This document shows, piece after piece, positions 16,821 through 25,381 of a stretch of DNA of 64,000 bases. How positions within the stretch are numbered: the stretch's first letter is position 1; each line of letters opens with the position of its first letter. The translations under genes were made by a program, and so were the position numbers. The DNA is from NCEH01 sp043195195. GTDB taxonomy: Bacteria; Pseudomonadota; Alphaproteobacteria; Rhizobiales; Xanthobacteraceae. The stretch is taken from NCBI RefSeq assembly GCF_043195195.1, contig NZ_JBAFWT010000027.1, positions 14,475-78,474 of the forward strand. Direction: 5' to 3'. Under the pieces are notes generated by a model. That model saw nothing but the letters and a program-made list of their open reading frames with translations, had not been told where the DNA came from and did no database searches.

Positions 16821-19516
16821 GGATGGGGCTGCAGGCGGTCGAAGATGCGGTCGGGGGTGAACGGCAGGCTGTCGAAGCGTACCCCGGTGGCATTGAACAA
16901 GGCGTTGGAAACGGCGGGCGCGACCGGGTTGATCGCGCATTCCCCCTGCGCCTTGGCGCCGAGCGGGCCGATGGTGTCATAGGTATCGGCGAACAGGATC
17001 TGCGTGCGCGGCACGTCGGCGAAGCTCGGGATGCGGTAATTGCGCAGCGCCGCATTCTTCAGGTGCCCGGTGTCGTCGTAATCCATGTGCTCGGTCAGCG
17101 CCCAGCCGAGCCCCATGACGATCGAGCCGTTGATCTGCCCGCGGCACTGCATGGGATTGATGAGCCGGCCGATATCGGCGGCATGCACGCTCTGCAGGAT
17201 CTCGATGTCGCCGGTGATGCGATGCACGGCAAGGCGGATGCCCTGGACATTGAAGGCCACCGTGCGCGGCGAGAGATAGGCCTTGCGCTTGGCGAGGAAG
17301 CGATGGCCCGCCGCCGTGCCCTTGGCATGCAGTTCGACGAGGGAGATGCGGGCATTGCCGCCCACCACGGCATCCGCCTCCAGGGCCCAGTCGTCGGGCT
17401 TGGTTGCGGTGATGCGGGCGACATAGGAGAGGATGTTCTGGCGCAGCGCGGTCGCGGTCAGCATCACCGCCTGGCCGGCCACCACGGTGCCGGTACTGGC
17501 GAAGGTGCCGGTGTCGAACGGCGCCTTGTCGGTGTCGGCATTGATGATGTCGATGTCCTGCGCCCGCGCGCCGAGCACGCTCGCCGCAAGCTGGCGATGG
17601 GAGGTCACCGAGCCATTGCCCATTTCGGTGGAGCCCACCGCCAGATGGAACCGCCCGTCGGGCAGAAGCTCCATGACCGCGCCGGAGCGATGCTCGGTCG
17701 GCGGGCCGGATTCCAGCATGGCGAGCGCGATGCCGGTGCCCTCGGCCCAATGCTCGCCCTCGGGCCTGGGCCGACGCGGGCCGGTGGCGAGCGCTTCCTC
17801 CACCAGATCCATGCACTGGTCGAGGCCGTAGCTGCCGAACTCCACGTCCGACACGCCACTCCAGATCGCCTCGATCCAGTCGTCGGCGGTCACCATGTTG
17901 CGGCGGCGCAAGGTGAAGGGATCGATCCCCAGCAGCTTGGCCAGGTCGTCCATGGCGCATTCGATGGCGAAGGTGCTCTGCGAGGCGCCATAGCCGCGAA
18001 ACCCGCCGCCGGGCACCATGTTGGTATAGACGACGAACCCTTCGCCCTTCTTGTTGGCGCAGCGATAGGCGCTCATGGGGCTGGCGAGCGAGGCCGCCAG
18101 CGTCTCGCTGCCATGGCCGCCATAGGCGCCGGTGTTGGAGACCACCTTGATCTCGATCGCCGTGAGGGTGCCGTCCCTGGTCGCGCCGAGCTTCACGCGC
18201 GTGGTCATCTGGTGGCGCGTGCTGGCGCCGATGAACTGCTCCTCGCGGGTGTATTCCCATTTTGCCGGCCGGCCGGTCTTCAGCATGGCCAACACGCAGA
18301 GATCCTCGGTCAGCATCTCCTGCTTGCCGCCGAACCCGCCGCCGACGCGCTCGGTGAACACATGCAGGTCGGCGGGGATGAAGCCGAACAGGTGGCAGAG
18401 CTTCTCGTGGGCGATGAACGGCGCCTGCGAGGAGGTGCGCACGTGGATGCGCCCGTCCGTGCCCTTCCAGGCGATGGAGCCGTGGGTCTCCAGATGCACG
18501 TGCTGGACCCGCGAGGTGGTGTAGGTGCGCTCGTGGATCGCGTCCGCCCGGGCGAAGCCCTCGGCCACATGGCCCACCTCGCCCCGGATCTCGGCGAACA
18601 CGTTGCCATGGGCCTCGCCGCCCTTGTGGTGCAGCACCGGCGCCTCGGGCGCCATGGCAAGCTGCGGGTCGAACACCGCCGGCAGCAGCTCATAATCCAC
18701 CACCAGGGCGCGACAGCCGGCCTCGGCCGCCGCCTCGCTCTCGGCCAGCACCGCCGCCACCCGCTGCCCGACGAAGCGCACCACAGTATCAAGCATATAA
18801 GTGTCGTCGGGGTCGACGAGATGGTCCTCGTGGGTGGCGGTGCTGTAGAGCCGGCGCGGCACGTCTTCCCAGGTGAACACCTCCAGCACGCCCGGCACCG
18901 CCAGTGCCGGCGCTTTGTCGATGGAGACGATGCGGGCATGGGCATGGGGCGCGCGCAGCACCTTGAGATGGGTCAGGTCCGCCACCTCCACATCCATGGT
19001 GTAGCGTGCGTGCCCGGTCACGATGCCCGGTCCGAACGGATTGGGCAGGCTGACGCCGCACGCGCCGCCGGCGATGTCGGCGCTCACATTCACCACGCCG
19101 TCGATGGCATCGTGGATCGCGGCATAGCCGGTGCAGCGGCACAGATTGCCCTTGAGATGGCGCGGCAGGTCGGCCCGCTGCGTCTCGTCGAGGGCGGCAA
19201 TGGTCATGATCATGCCGGCGGAGCAGAAGCCGCACTGGAACGCCTGCGCATCCAGAAACGCCTGCTGCACCGGGTGCAGGTCGTCGCCGTTCGCGAGGCC
19301 CTGGACGGTGGTGACCTCGCGATCGGCGGCGCGGAACGCCGGCATCAGGCAGGAATGGATGGGAACGCCGTCCACCCACACCGTGCAGGCGCCGCAATCG
19401 CCCTGGTCGCAGCCCTTCTTGACGCCGAAATCACCGCGCTCGCGCAGGAACGTGCGCAGGCACTGGCCGGGGCGGGGATCGGCGGAAAAGCGATGGCCGT
19501 CGATGGAATAATTCAT
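16817..19516 (-). CDS. Molybdenum hydroxylase (xanthine dehydrogenase family), fused 2Fe-2S and Mo subunits
   Basis: 899 residues. The first 140 are the small iron-sulfur subunit: plant-type cluster Cys36, 41, 44, 56 (GCDQGDCGAC...C) and second cluster Cys95, 98, 126, 128 (CGFC, CRC). The rest is the molybdopterin cofactor domain, with GGGFGGKQE, GGGFRGYGAS, and the catalytic glutamate (about Glu859) in AQGECAINP. Together with the FAD protein upstream it forms the usual three cofactor modules in two polypeptides. Reaction expected: water-derived hydroxylation of a C-H next to nitrogen, or oxidation of an aldehyde or heteroaromatic CoA ester. Start ATG 19516 overlaps the previous stop by 4 bp. 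Substrate unknown. Confidence 0.92.
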   Translation of the reverse strand: MNYSIDGHRFSADPRPGQCLRTFLRERGDFGVKKGCDQGDCGACTVWVDGVPIHSCLMPAFRAADREVTTVQGLANGDDLHPVQQAFLDAQAFQCGFCSAGMIMTIAALDETQRADLPRHLKGNLCRCTGYAAIHDAIDGVVNVSADIAGGACGVSLPNPFGPGIVTGHARYTMDVEVADLTHLKVLRAPHAHARIVSIDKAPALAVPGVLEVFTWEDVPRRLYSTATHEDHLVDPDDTYMLDTVVRFVGQRVAAVLAESEAAAEAGCRALVVDYELLPAVFDPQLAMAPEAPVLHHKGGEAHGNVFAEIRGEVGHVAEGFARADAIHERTYTTSRVQHVHLETHGSIAWKGTDGRIHVRTSSQAPFIAHEKLCHLFGFIPADLHVFTERVGGGFGGKQEMLTEDLCVLAMLKTGRPAKWEYTREEQFIGASTRHQMTTRVKLGATRDGTLTAIEIKVVSNTGAYGGHGSETLAASLASPMSAYRCANKKGEGFVVYTNMVPGGGFRGYGASQSTFAIECAMDDLAKLLGIDPFTLRRRNMVTADDWIEAIWSGVSDVEFGSYGLDQCMDLVEEALATGPRRPRPEGEHWAEGTGIALAMLESGPPTEHRSGAVMELLPDGRFHLAVGSTEMGNGSVTSHRQLAASVLGARAQDIDIINADTDKAPFDTGTFASTGTVVAGQAVMLTATALRQNILSYVARITATKPDDWALEADAVVGGNARISLVELHAKGTAAGHRFLAKRKAYLSPRTVAFNVQGIRLAVHRITGDIEILQSVHAADIGRLINPMQCRGQINGSIVMGLGWALTEHMDYDDTGHLKNAALRNYRIPSFADVPRTQILFADTYDTIGPLGAKAQGECAINPVAPAVSNALFNATGVRFDSLPFTPDRIFDRLQPHP

Positions 19517-20343
19517 GCGACAGCTCCCGGCCCGGCGAGTTCCGCGCGGATCTCCTCGGCGAAGTGAAAGGTGAGATGCCGCCGGTAGGCCGGCAGGCCG
19601 TTGACGTCGTCGAAATAGCCGTCGTGCGGGATCGCGGCGGCGATGGCATGCCGCAGGTCCTCGGCGCTCGGCGCGCGCGCAAAGCGCAATTGCACCGGGC
19701 GGAAGGTGGCGGCGGTGATGGTCAGCAGCAGGTCGCCCTCGGGCCCCGACGTGCCGATCAGCAGCGCCGCCGAGCGGCCGAGGTGATAGAGCGAGGAGCG
19801 GCGGAAGGCGAAGCGCTTGGCGAGCGCGGAAGCCGGCAGATGGATGGAGCGCAGCAATTCGCCGGGCGCCAGGATGTTGGCATGGTTGCCGGTGACGAAA
19901 TCTGCGGCGGCCACGGTGCGCGGCGCGCCCTCGCGCGGCCACAGCGTGTAGACGCCTTCCAGCGCGACCGTGAGCGAGATCATGGCCCCCGCCGGCAGCG
20001 ACATGCAGATATTGCCGCCGACGCTCGCCTCATGGGCGATCTTGAACGACATCAGCAGCGCGCGGCTGCACAGGGAGAGCAGCGGCCCGGCGGTCCATTC
20101 CGGCGGCGGCGCCAGGGCGTCGAGGGCGGCGATGCGGGCGGTGGCGGCGATCTCCAGCCCGTCCGGCCCCACGGCCAGGTCGGGCCAGTCGAAGGCCCGC
20201 AGGTCGATCAGCGTATCGAGGGCGGGCTGCGGCTCGGAGAACAGCCAGGTGCCGCCCGACAGCCAGGCGAGGCCCTCGCGCCACGGCGTCACCTCGGCTG
20301 CGGAGCGCGGCCGCTCGATATGGCGAATGGTGTTGATGTCCAT
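19513..20343 (-). CDS. FAD-binding subunit of molybdenum hydroxylase (CoxM/XdhB-like)
   Basis: 276 residues from ATG 20343 (GGAG lies 11 nt before it); an in-frame ATG at 20382 would add 13 residues. The FAD-binding PCMH-type fold is shown by LSGGTWLFSE near the N-terminus, the SVGGNICMSLPAGAM segment (conserved GGN in this subunit) and the C-terminal CO-dehydrogenase flavoprotein-like domain (RRSSLYHLGRSAALL). It takes electrons from the iron-sulfur clusters of the fused subunit encoded immediately downstream. The gene is second in an operon that begins at 21540. Confidence 0.88.
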   Translation of the reverse strand: MDINTIRHIERPRSAAEVTPWREGLAWLSGGTWLFSEPQPALDTLIDLRAFDWPDLAVGPDGLEIAATARIAALDALAPPPEWTAGPLLSLCSRALLMSFKIAHEASVGGNICMSLPAGAMISLTVALEGVYTLWPREGAPRTVAAADFVTGNHANILAPGELLRSIHLPASALAKRFAFRRSSLYHLGRSAALLIGTSGPEGDLLLTITAATFRPVQLRFARAPSAEDLRHAIAAAIPHDGYFDDVNGLPAYRRHLTFHFAEEIRAELAGPGAVA

Positions 20344-20430
20344 GACAGGAACAGCTCCGACGCCGATGCGTGATGATTTCACAGACCATAACCCCGGCGC
20401 GTGATGGGCGCGCCGGGGATCGCGGTCGGG

Positions 20431-21540
20431 TCAGGGCAGTTGCGACAGGGTCGCGGGGCCGGGACCGGGCGTGATCAGGGTCGGCCATTGCTTGGAGCCG
20501 AACGGCACCAGCGGCGGCAGGAACGGCGTCATGCCGCGCTTGGTGGCGTCGGCGATGATGGCATCGCGCGCGTCGCCGCCCATCAGTTCGTAATCCATCA
20601 CCGCATTATTGCCGAAGAACAGGCCGCCGACCGTGCGGTCGGCGATGATGCGGGTCAGCGAGCCCAGCATGTCTTCCGGCGTGGTGGTGAAGGAGACGGT
20701 CTCGATCAGGATCAGGCGCGAATTGATCGCGTCCGGACCGAAGAACTGGGCGAGGATGCTGTAGAGAATATTGTTCTGCCGCGCGACATAGATGGTGTTG
20801 CTGGCGGCATAGGTCTTGTCCCAATCTGGGCCGAGCATGGCCTTCCATTCGGCGACCACGCCCATCCAATGGTTGACCTGCGTCTGGGCGGCCCAGGCGA
20901 TGCTCTTCTTGAGCTGCGGCCCCTGCTTCTTGGTGAAGGCGGCCAGCGCGTCGAAGGTGATGACGCCCTTCTTGAGGCTCTCATCCATGAAGGCGATGTT
21001 GTCCTTCAGGATCTGCGCATTGTTCGGGCGCCATTCCGGCGGCATGGAGGTCTTGTCGAGGCTGTCGAGCGCGGCCTGCATCTGGGCGCGGAACGCGCTC
21101 ATGGGGCCGACCCAGCTCTGGTCGGCGGGCTTGTCCAGGTGCGGACCGGCCAGCACCGACAGCACCATGGTGCTGTGGCCGATGGACTTGAGGAGCTGGT
21201 AGACGTCCGGCACCGAGGGCGCCTCGAGGCGCGGCTGGCCGGGCCGGTACAACATCAGCCGCCCGCCAGAGCCGGAGAACAGGGCCAGGATAACCGGGTG
21301 CTGGGCCAGGATGTTGGCGGAGACGATGCGGCTGGTATCGCCATAGAGCGCGAACATGGCCGTATTCAGCGCAAGAACATTGTCTTTTGCCGTATCGGCC
21401 GCGCTGGGCACCGGCCCGCCGACAATGATATTAAGGAACGGCGGCGCGGTTTCCGCAGCCACCCGAGACGCGGTCACACCCGAAAATAATACCAGGCATG
21501 ACAATGCGATCGCCCGCACAGGCGCGCTGTATTTTCTCAT
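20431..21540 (-). CDS. Exported protein of unknown function in molybdenum-hydroxylase operon
   Basis: 369 residues with a good signal peptide (MRKYSAPVRAIALSCLVLFSGVTASRVAA, cut before ETAPP). No domain is recognised. The mature part is mixed alpha/beta, rich in helices (for example KKGVITFDALAAFTKKQG), with no cysteine in the mature part, no lipobox and no membrane helices. It lies 87 bp ahead of the FAD subunit gene on the same strand. Being periplasmic, it cannot form part of the cytosolic enzyme, so it could be a solute-handling or unrelated protein. Start ATG 21538-21540 is preceded by a short GGGGGGTAT stretch on that strand. Confidence 0.75.
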   Translation of the reverse strand: MRKYSAPVRAIALSCLVLFSGVTASRVAAETAPPFLNIIVGGPVPSAADTAKDNVLALNTAMFALYGDTSRIVSANILAQHPVILALFSGSGGRLMLYRPGQPRLEAPSVPDVYQLLKSIGHSTMVLSVLAGPHLDKPADQSWVGPMSAFRAQMQAALDSLDKTSMPPEWRPNNAQILKDNIAFMDESLKKGVITFDALAAFTKKQGPQLKKSIAWAAQTQVNHWMGVVAEWKAMLGPDWDKTYAASNTIYVARQNNILYSILAQFFGPDAINSRLILIETVSFTTTPEDMLGSLTRIIADRTVGGLFFGNNAVMDYELMGGDARDAIIADATKRGMTPFLPPLVPFGSKQWPTLITPGPGPATLSQLP

Positions 21541-21940
21541 ATACCCCCCAGATGATACCTAGTCACATCGCCTCGTGTGGGGTTCATAAACCGCACGACG
21601 ATGACTCTTTTCATTTTGAGAGAGTATTATACTTCCAAAGTGGAAATTGCACTGAACTTCCAGCGGAATTTAAAGAAAATTAAAGGTGGCGGCACGCCTG
21701 ACGGTTGAGCTTCACCGCGGCGACTGTCACAGCTCGGACGACGGCCCGGCGATATTCAAACTTGGCCGTGAAGCCGATGGGCGGCGCGTGGGGCGGGCCT
21801 TGACGCGTAGGGCAAATCTTGACGCGTGGGGCATGTCTTGAATCGGTGGGCACGCAGCAGCCTCGCGGGCAGCCGCGAACGGCCGCCCGCGCGCTGCGCA
21901 AAACGCCGACGGCCGCCTCAGGCGATCGCCGACGGCGGTA
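21541..21940. other. Gene-free stretch (400 bp) with tandem repeats and palindromic TTCC/GGAA pairs
   Basis: No convincing coding frame. AT-rich sequence near 21570-21690 may hold the promoter of the exported-protein gene; it includes two small inverted repeats, TTCC-N5-GGAA (21633-21645) and TTCC-N3-GGAA (21658-21668). Four tandem 19-bp repeats follow (listed separately). Confidence 0.6.
21780..21855. repeat. Four tandem 19-bp direct repeats (iteron-like)
   Basis: Units of exactly 19 bp are in register at 21780-21798, 21799-21817, 21818-21836 and 21837-21855. Units 2 and 3 share CTTGACGCGT(A/G)GGGCA; unit 1 keeps GCGTGGGGC and unit 4 keeps CTTGA and GTGGGCA. The array lies in a gene-free stretch, 240-315 bp upstream of the exported-protein gene. 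Period near two helical turns would suit cooperative protein binding. No replication initiator gene is nearby. Confidence 0.7.
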
Positions 21941-23050
21941 TCAATCCTCAATACGCGTGTGCTGAAGGAAGAAGCGCACCATTTCCCGGCTGGCATCGGG
22001 CCCGCGCGGATCGGCATAGCTGCCCTGCTGGCTGCCGCCGGACCAGGCGTGGCCGAGGCCATGGAGCACCCAATGCTCCAGAACCGCGCGGCCGCGCCGG
22101 TCGCTGAGGATGCGCCGGCTATAGGCCGTGCCGTCCGGGCTGGTTCCCCGCGTCACGGCCTCATCGAGGGTCGCTCCGCCCTTGGACTGGGCCACCACGT
22201 GCTCGCCATTGGTGGGGTGAACGGTATTGTCGCGATCCCCGTGGAAGACGATGGTCGGGACGATGGCCCCGCCCCGCGCGCCGTCCGCGGTCGAGACGAA
22301 CGGCACCGCGCCGCCCTGGCGCATCGCCGTGAACGCCGAGGACATGTCGCTGGCGGCGCCGCAGGCGAGGCCGGAATGCACGCCGATGGCCGCATAGAGA
22401 TCGGGATAGGTGGTGCCGAGGATCGCCGCGACGGCGCCGCCCGCCGAGAGGCCGGCCACATAGACCCGTCCCGGCGCCACCGCATAGTTCGCCATTACAT
22501 CGCGGGTAATGCCGGCGATCAGCGAAGGCTCGCCCTGCCCGCGCTTCTGGTCCGCCGCATTGAACCAGTTCCAGCATTTTGAGGCATTGGCGGACTGCAC
22601 CTGCGCGGGATAGGCCACCAGCAGCCCATGTTCCTCGGCCACCTCGTTCATCCGCGTGCCGGCGGCGAAATCGTCGGGAGACTGGGTGCAGCCGTGCAGC
22701 ATCACCAGCAGCGGCAAGGGCTTTTTGCCATAGCGGCTGGGCACGTAGAGCTTATAGGTGCGGCTGCCCGCTGCATTGGCATAGACGTGGTCGCGGAACG
22801 CGCCATCGTCCCGGCCCGGAGTCCCCGCCGGGGCCGGGGCCGGCGGCGCGAAGAAGCCCTTCAGCGAATCGGAAAGATAGTCGGATACAGAGGCGCCGGA
22901 CTGCGCGGCCCCTGCCACCAGCCCTGCCTCCAGCCCCGCACCGGGCTCGGTGCCGACAGCGCGGCGCAGAAGCGCCACCGCCTCCTCAAGCCGGCCTTCG
23001 CGCGTCAGCCGCGTGGCTTCCATCATGTCGATCTTGTTGGGCATGTGCAT
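21941..23050 (-). CDS. PHB depolymerase-family esterase (alpha/beta hydrolase)
   Basis: 369 residues from ATG 23050 (AGGA lies 11-14 nt before it; a second ATG follows at 23044). The N-terminal 40 residues (MPNKIDMMEATRLTREGRLEEA) are typical of this esterase family. The hydrolase core shows VMLHGCTQSPDDF (oxyanion region), the nucleophile elbow GLSAGGA, an Asp in HGDRDNTVHP and a His in HGLGHAWSGG. No signal peptide, so it is probably cytosolic; it may cleave poly-3-hydroxybutyrate or other short-chain esters. Single gene, with gene-free DNA on both sides. Confidence 0.88.
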   Translation of the reverse strand: MHMPNKIDMMEATRLTREGRLEEAVALLRRAVGTEPGAGLEAGLVAGAAQSGASVSDYLSDSLKGFFAPPAPAPAGTPGRDDGAFRDHVYANAAGSRTYKLYVPSRYGKKPLPLLVMLHGCTQSPDDFAAGTRMNEVAEEHGLLVAYPAQVQSANASKCWNWFNAADQKRGQGEPSLIAGITRDVMANYAVAPGRVYVAGLSAGGAVAAILGTTYPDLYAAIGVHSGLACGAASDMSSAFTAMRQGGAVPFVSTADGARGGAIVPTIVFHGDRDNTVHPTNGEHVVAQSKGGATLDEAVTRGTSPDGTAYSRRILSDRRGRAVLEHWVLHGLGHAWSGGSQQGSYADPRGPDASREMVRFFLQHTRIED

Positions 23051-23543
23051 CGAGAAGTGTCCTGAACTGGAACGGTTTCCGACACGAGCGGGCCGCCGTT
23101 CCATGGAATGCAAAATAACGGCCCCGCGCATGCGGGCGGACGGATAGAGCCGAGGCGGGCGCGGTGGGGGGATGTGCAGAGGGACGACCCCTAGGCTGGC
23201 TGATATCTAGATGGGCCGTGATTGCTGCATCGCAATAGGAAATGCCGTCACAATGATGCAACGCAGCAGAATTTACAAGCGCCGGCCGAGCTTGCCGGAG
23301 CATTTTCTGACAAGCTGACGCTAGGGAAGCTTCGCTCTGACGGGACCGGACGGGGGCCGGGGAGCCCTGACATACCCCCCGCAAAATTCGCGCTGCTGAA
23401 CTTCGCCGGAATTTGCCGATCAATGCCGCGAACATGCAGAATAAACGGCTCTTCCGCGCTGTTCTTCTTCGCCGATCCGATGTTTCACATGAAACATTTG
23501 CCCCAGAACCGGGCTTTTGCGGGGCCTTTCGGTTCGATGCGTC
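23051..23543. other. Gene-free stretch (about 490 bp) between esterase and disulfide oxidoreductase genes
   Basis: Both small open frames here are short and have atypical composition, so I do not call genes. It contains the presumed esterase promoter and, at 23481-23496, a parS-like palindrome described separately. Confidence 0.5.
23481..23496. other. parS-like ParB-binding site (15 of 16 match)
   Basis: TGTTTCACATGAAACA differs from the palindromic bacterial parS consensus TGTTTCACGTGAAACA only at the ninth base (A for G). It lies in a gene-free stretch. Functional parS sites with one mismatch are known in other bacteria. parA, parB, dnaA or gid genes are not in the window, so linkage to the origin cannot be judged. 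Confidence 0.6.
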
Positions 23544-24923
23544 CTAGCCGGCCGGCTTCAAATCTCCAATCAATGTCGGGATGAGTTCCGACACGGTCGG
23601 ATGGATCGGCACCGCCCATTGCAGGACATCATAGGGCTGGTCCGCATTCATCATGTCGAGAATGCCGTGGATCGCCTCGTCGCCACCGGTGCCGAGGATG
23701 GCGACACCGAGGATGCGCTTGGTCTGCGCATCCGCCATCATCTTCATGAATCCAGTGGTCTCACCCTTTTCCACCGCCCGCCCGACCCGCGACATGGGGC
23801 GGGTCGAGACCAGCAGCAGCCGCCCGCTCTCGCGCGCCTGCGCCTCGCTCATGCCCACGCGGCCGAGCGGCGGGTCGGTATAGAGGGCATAGCCCGAAAC
23901 CCGCGCCGACAGCCGCCGCGCCGCCCCGTCGAGCAGGTTGGCGGCGATGATCTCGAAATCATTATAGGCGGTATGGGTAAAGGCGCCGCGCCCGTTGCAA
24001 TCCCCCATGGCCCAGATGCCGGGCACATTGGTCTGCAATTGGTCGTCGACCTTGATATAGCCGCGCCCGTCCACCTCCACCCCCGCCTTGTCCAGCGCGA
24101 GATCGCCCGTGTTCGGCACCCGCCCAATGGCGATCAGCACATGGCTGGCGGCAATCTCCGGCGTCCCGCCATCTCCCTCCGCCCGCACCTTCGCGCCCGC
24201 CCCGTCCCTGGCGAAGGCGAGCGAGGTGACGCCGGTGCGCACCGCGATCCCCTCGGCCGTGAGAAAGCGGGCGATCTCGGCGGAAATATCCTCATCCTCC
24301 CGCGGCACCAGGCGCGGCCCCCTCTCCAACACGGTGACATCGGCACCGAACCGGCGGAAAGCCTGAGCGAATTCAAGGCCGATATAGCTGCCGCCCACCA
24401 CCACCAGATGGCCCGGCACCACGTCGAGATCGAGCATGCCGGTATTGGTGAGATAGTCGATCTCCCCAAGGCCCGGCAGGTCCGGCACCAGGGCGCGCCC
24501 GCCCACATTGAGGAAGATGCGGGGAGCACTGAGCACCGCATCGCCGACCCGCAGGCTGGTCGGGCTCTCGAACCGGGCATGCCCGCGCAGCAAAGTCAGG
24601 CCGGACATGCCTTCCATCCAGGCGGTGAGCCCGTTGCGGGCGTTCATCGTCACCTGATGGGCGCGGGCGTGGACCCGCGCCATATCGATGCCCACCGCCC
24701 CCGGCACCACGACCCCGAAATCCGCCGCGCGACGGGCCATGTGGGCGGCATAGGCGCTCGCCACCAGAGCCTTGGTCGGCATGCAGCCGGTATTGACACA
24801 GGTGCCGCCGATCAACTGGCGCTCGACCAGCGCCACCCGCATGCCTGAAGAGGTCAGCCGCCCGGCGAGCGGCGGCCCGGCCTGCCCCGCGCCGATGATG
24901 ATGGCATCGAAAGCTTCGCTCAT
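23544..24923 (-). CDS. Class I pyridine nucleotide-disulfide oxidoreductase (mercuric reductase/lipoamide dehydrogenase-like)
   Basis: 459 residues. FAD-binding GAGQAGPPLAGRL at the N-terminus, the redox-active pair in GGTCVNTGCMPTK (Cys42 and Cys47), a second nucleotide site GGSYIGLEFA and the FAD-contact segment WAMGDCNG, then a dimerisation domain. It has no N-terminal heavy-metal domain and no C-terminal Cys-Cys of true mercuric reductases, so annotation as MerA would be too strong. The typical His-Pro pair of the family is present (IHPTVSE). Its stop overlaps nothing, but the start overlaps the DUF4126 stop by 4 bp (24920-24923), so the two are co-translated. Confidence 0.88.
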   Translation of the reverse strand: MSEAFDAIIIGAGQAGPPLAGRLTSSGMRVALVERQLIGGTCVNTGCMPTKALVASAYAAHMARRAADFGVVVPGAVGIDMARVHARAHQVTMNARNGLTAWMEGMSGLTLLRGHARFESPTSLRVGDAVLSAPRIFLNVGGRALVPDLPGLGEIDYLTNTGMLDLDVVPGHLVVVGGSYIGLEFAQAFRRFGADVTVLERGPRLVPREDEDISAEIARFLTAEGIAVRTGVTSLAFARDGAGAKVRAEGDGGTPEIAASHVLIAIGRVPNTGDLALDKAGVEVDGRGYIKVDDQLQTNVPGIWAMGDCNGRGAFTHTAYNDFEIIAANLLDGAARRLSARVSGYALYTDPPLGRVGMSEAQARESGRLLLVSTRPMSRVGRAVEKGETTGFMKMMADAQTKRILGVAILGTGGDEAIHGILDMMNADQPYDVLQWAVPIHPTVSELIPTLIGDLKPAG

Positions 24924-25381
24924 CGTAGCGCTCCCAGAACGAGGAGGGCGCCGGCCACCGCGATCACATCCTCGATCAGAGCCGCCGGCAGGTCATATCC
25001 GAGCCGGGCTGCAAGCCGCCCCCGCACGGCCGCGCCGCCATAGGTGCCGATCACCGCCCCCACCACACCGAGCGCGATCCCCGCCAATGCCGCCCCGGCA
25101 GGCATGGCAAGGGCCGCGCCGCACACGGCGCCGCTGACGATGCGCGCGCCGAACTGCATGGGCACCTTGCGGCTTGGCGTGAACGGCAGCTTGTCGGCGA
25201 CGAGTTCACCCAGGGCGAAGAGGCTGAGCACCGCGACCGCGATCCCGGAGGCGAGGAACGCCAGCCAGGAGCCGCCAAGGTCCAGCAAGCCGAGCCAAGC
25301 CGCCCAGCTCACCATCGCCAATGGCGTCATGGTGCGAAGGCCGCATAGAATTCCGGTGAGCAAAGGGAGCAGAAGCGTCAT
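24920..25381 (-). CDS. DUF4126 family small membrane protein
   Basis: 153 residues, four to five hydrophobic segments with small-residue-rich helices (SGAVCGAALAMPAGAALAGIALGVVGA), matching the DUF4126 family of unknown function. The N-terminal GILCGLRTMTPLA is characteristic. It lies directly upstream of, and overlaps by 4 bp, the disulfide oxidoreductase gene; such pairing could mean a membrane partner for the flavoprotein, but nothing in the sequence proves it. Confidence 0.8.
   Translation of the reverse strand: MTLLLPLLTGILCGLRTMTPLAMVSWAAWLGLLDLGGSWLAFLASGIAVAVLSLFALGELVADKLPFTPSRKVPMQFGARIVSGAVCGAALAMPAGAALAGIALGVVGAVIGTYGGAAVRGRLAARLGYDLPAALIEDVIAVAGALLVLGALR

Noticed and set aside
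16823..19567. 914-codon plus-strand frame opposite the molybdenum hydroxylase gene
   Set aside because: It is an antisense shadow of a fully conserved gene; the product has no recognisable domain and an abnormal His/Gly/Ala/Arg composition.
21780..21855. CRISPR array
   Set aside because: Units are directly adjacent with no unique spacers, and no cas genes are present.
23222..23584. 120-codon plus-strand frame in the gap containing the parS-like site
   Set aside because: Random-looking product, no ribosome-binding site, and its end runs into the disulfide oxidoreductase gene.
23544..24923. Mercuric reductase
   Set aside because: The N-terminal metal-binding domain, the C-terminal Cys pair and mer neighbours are missing.
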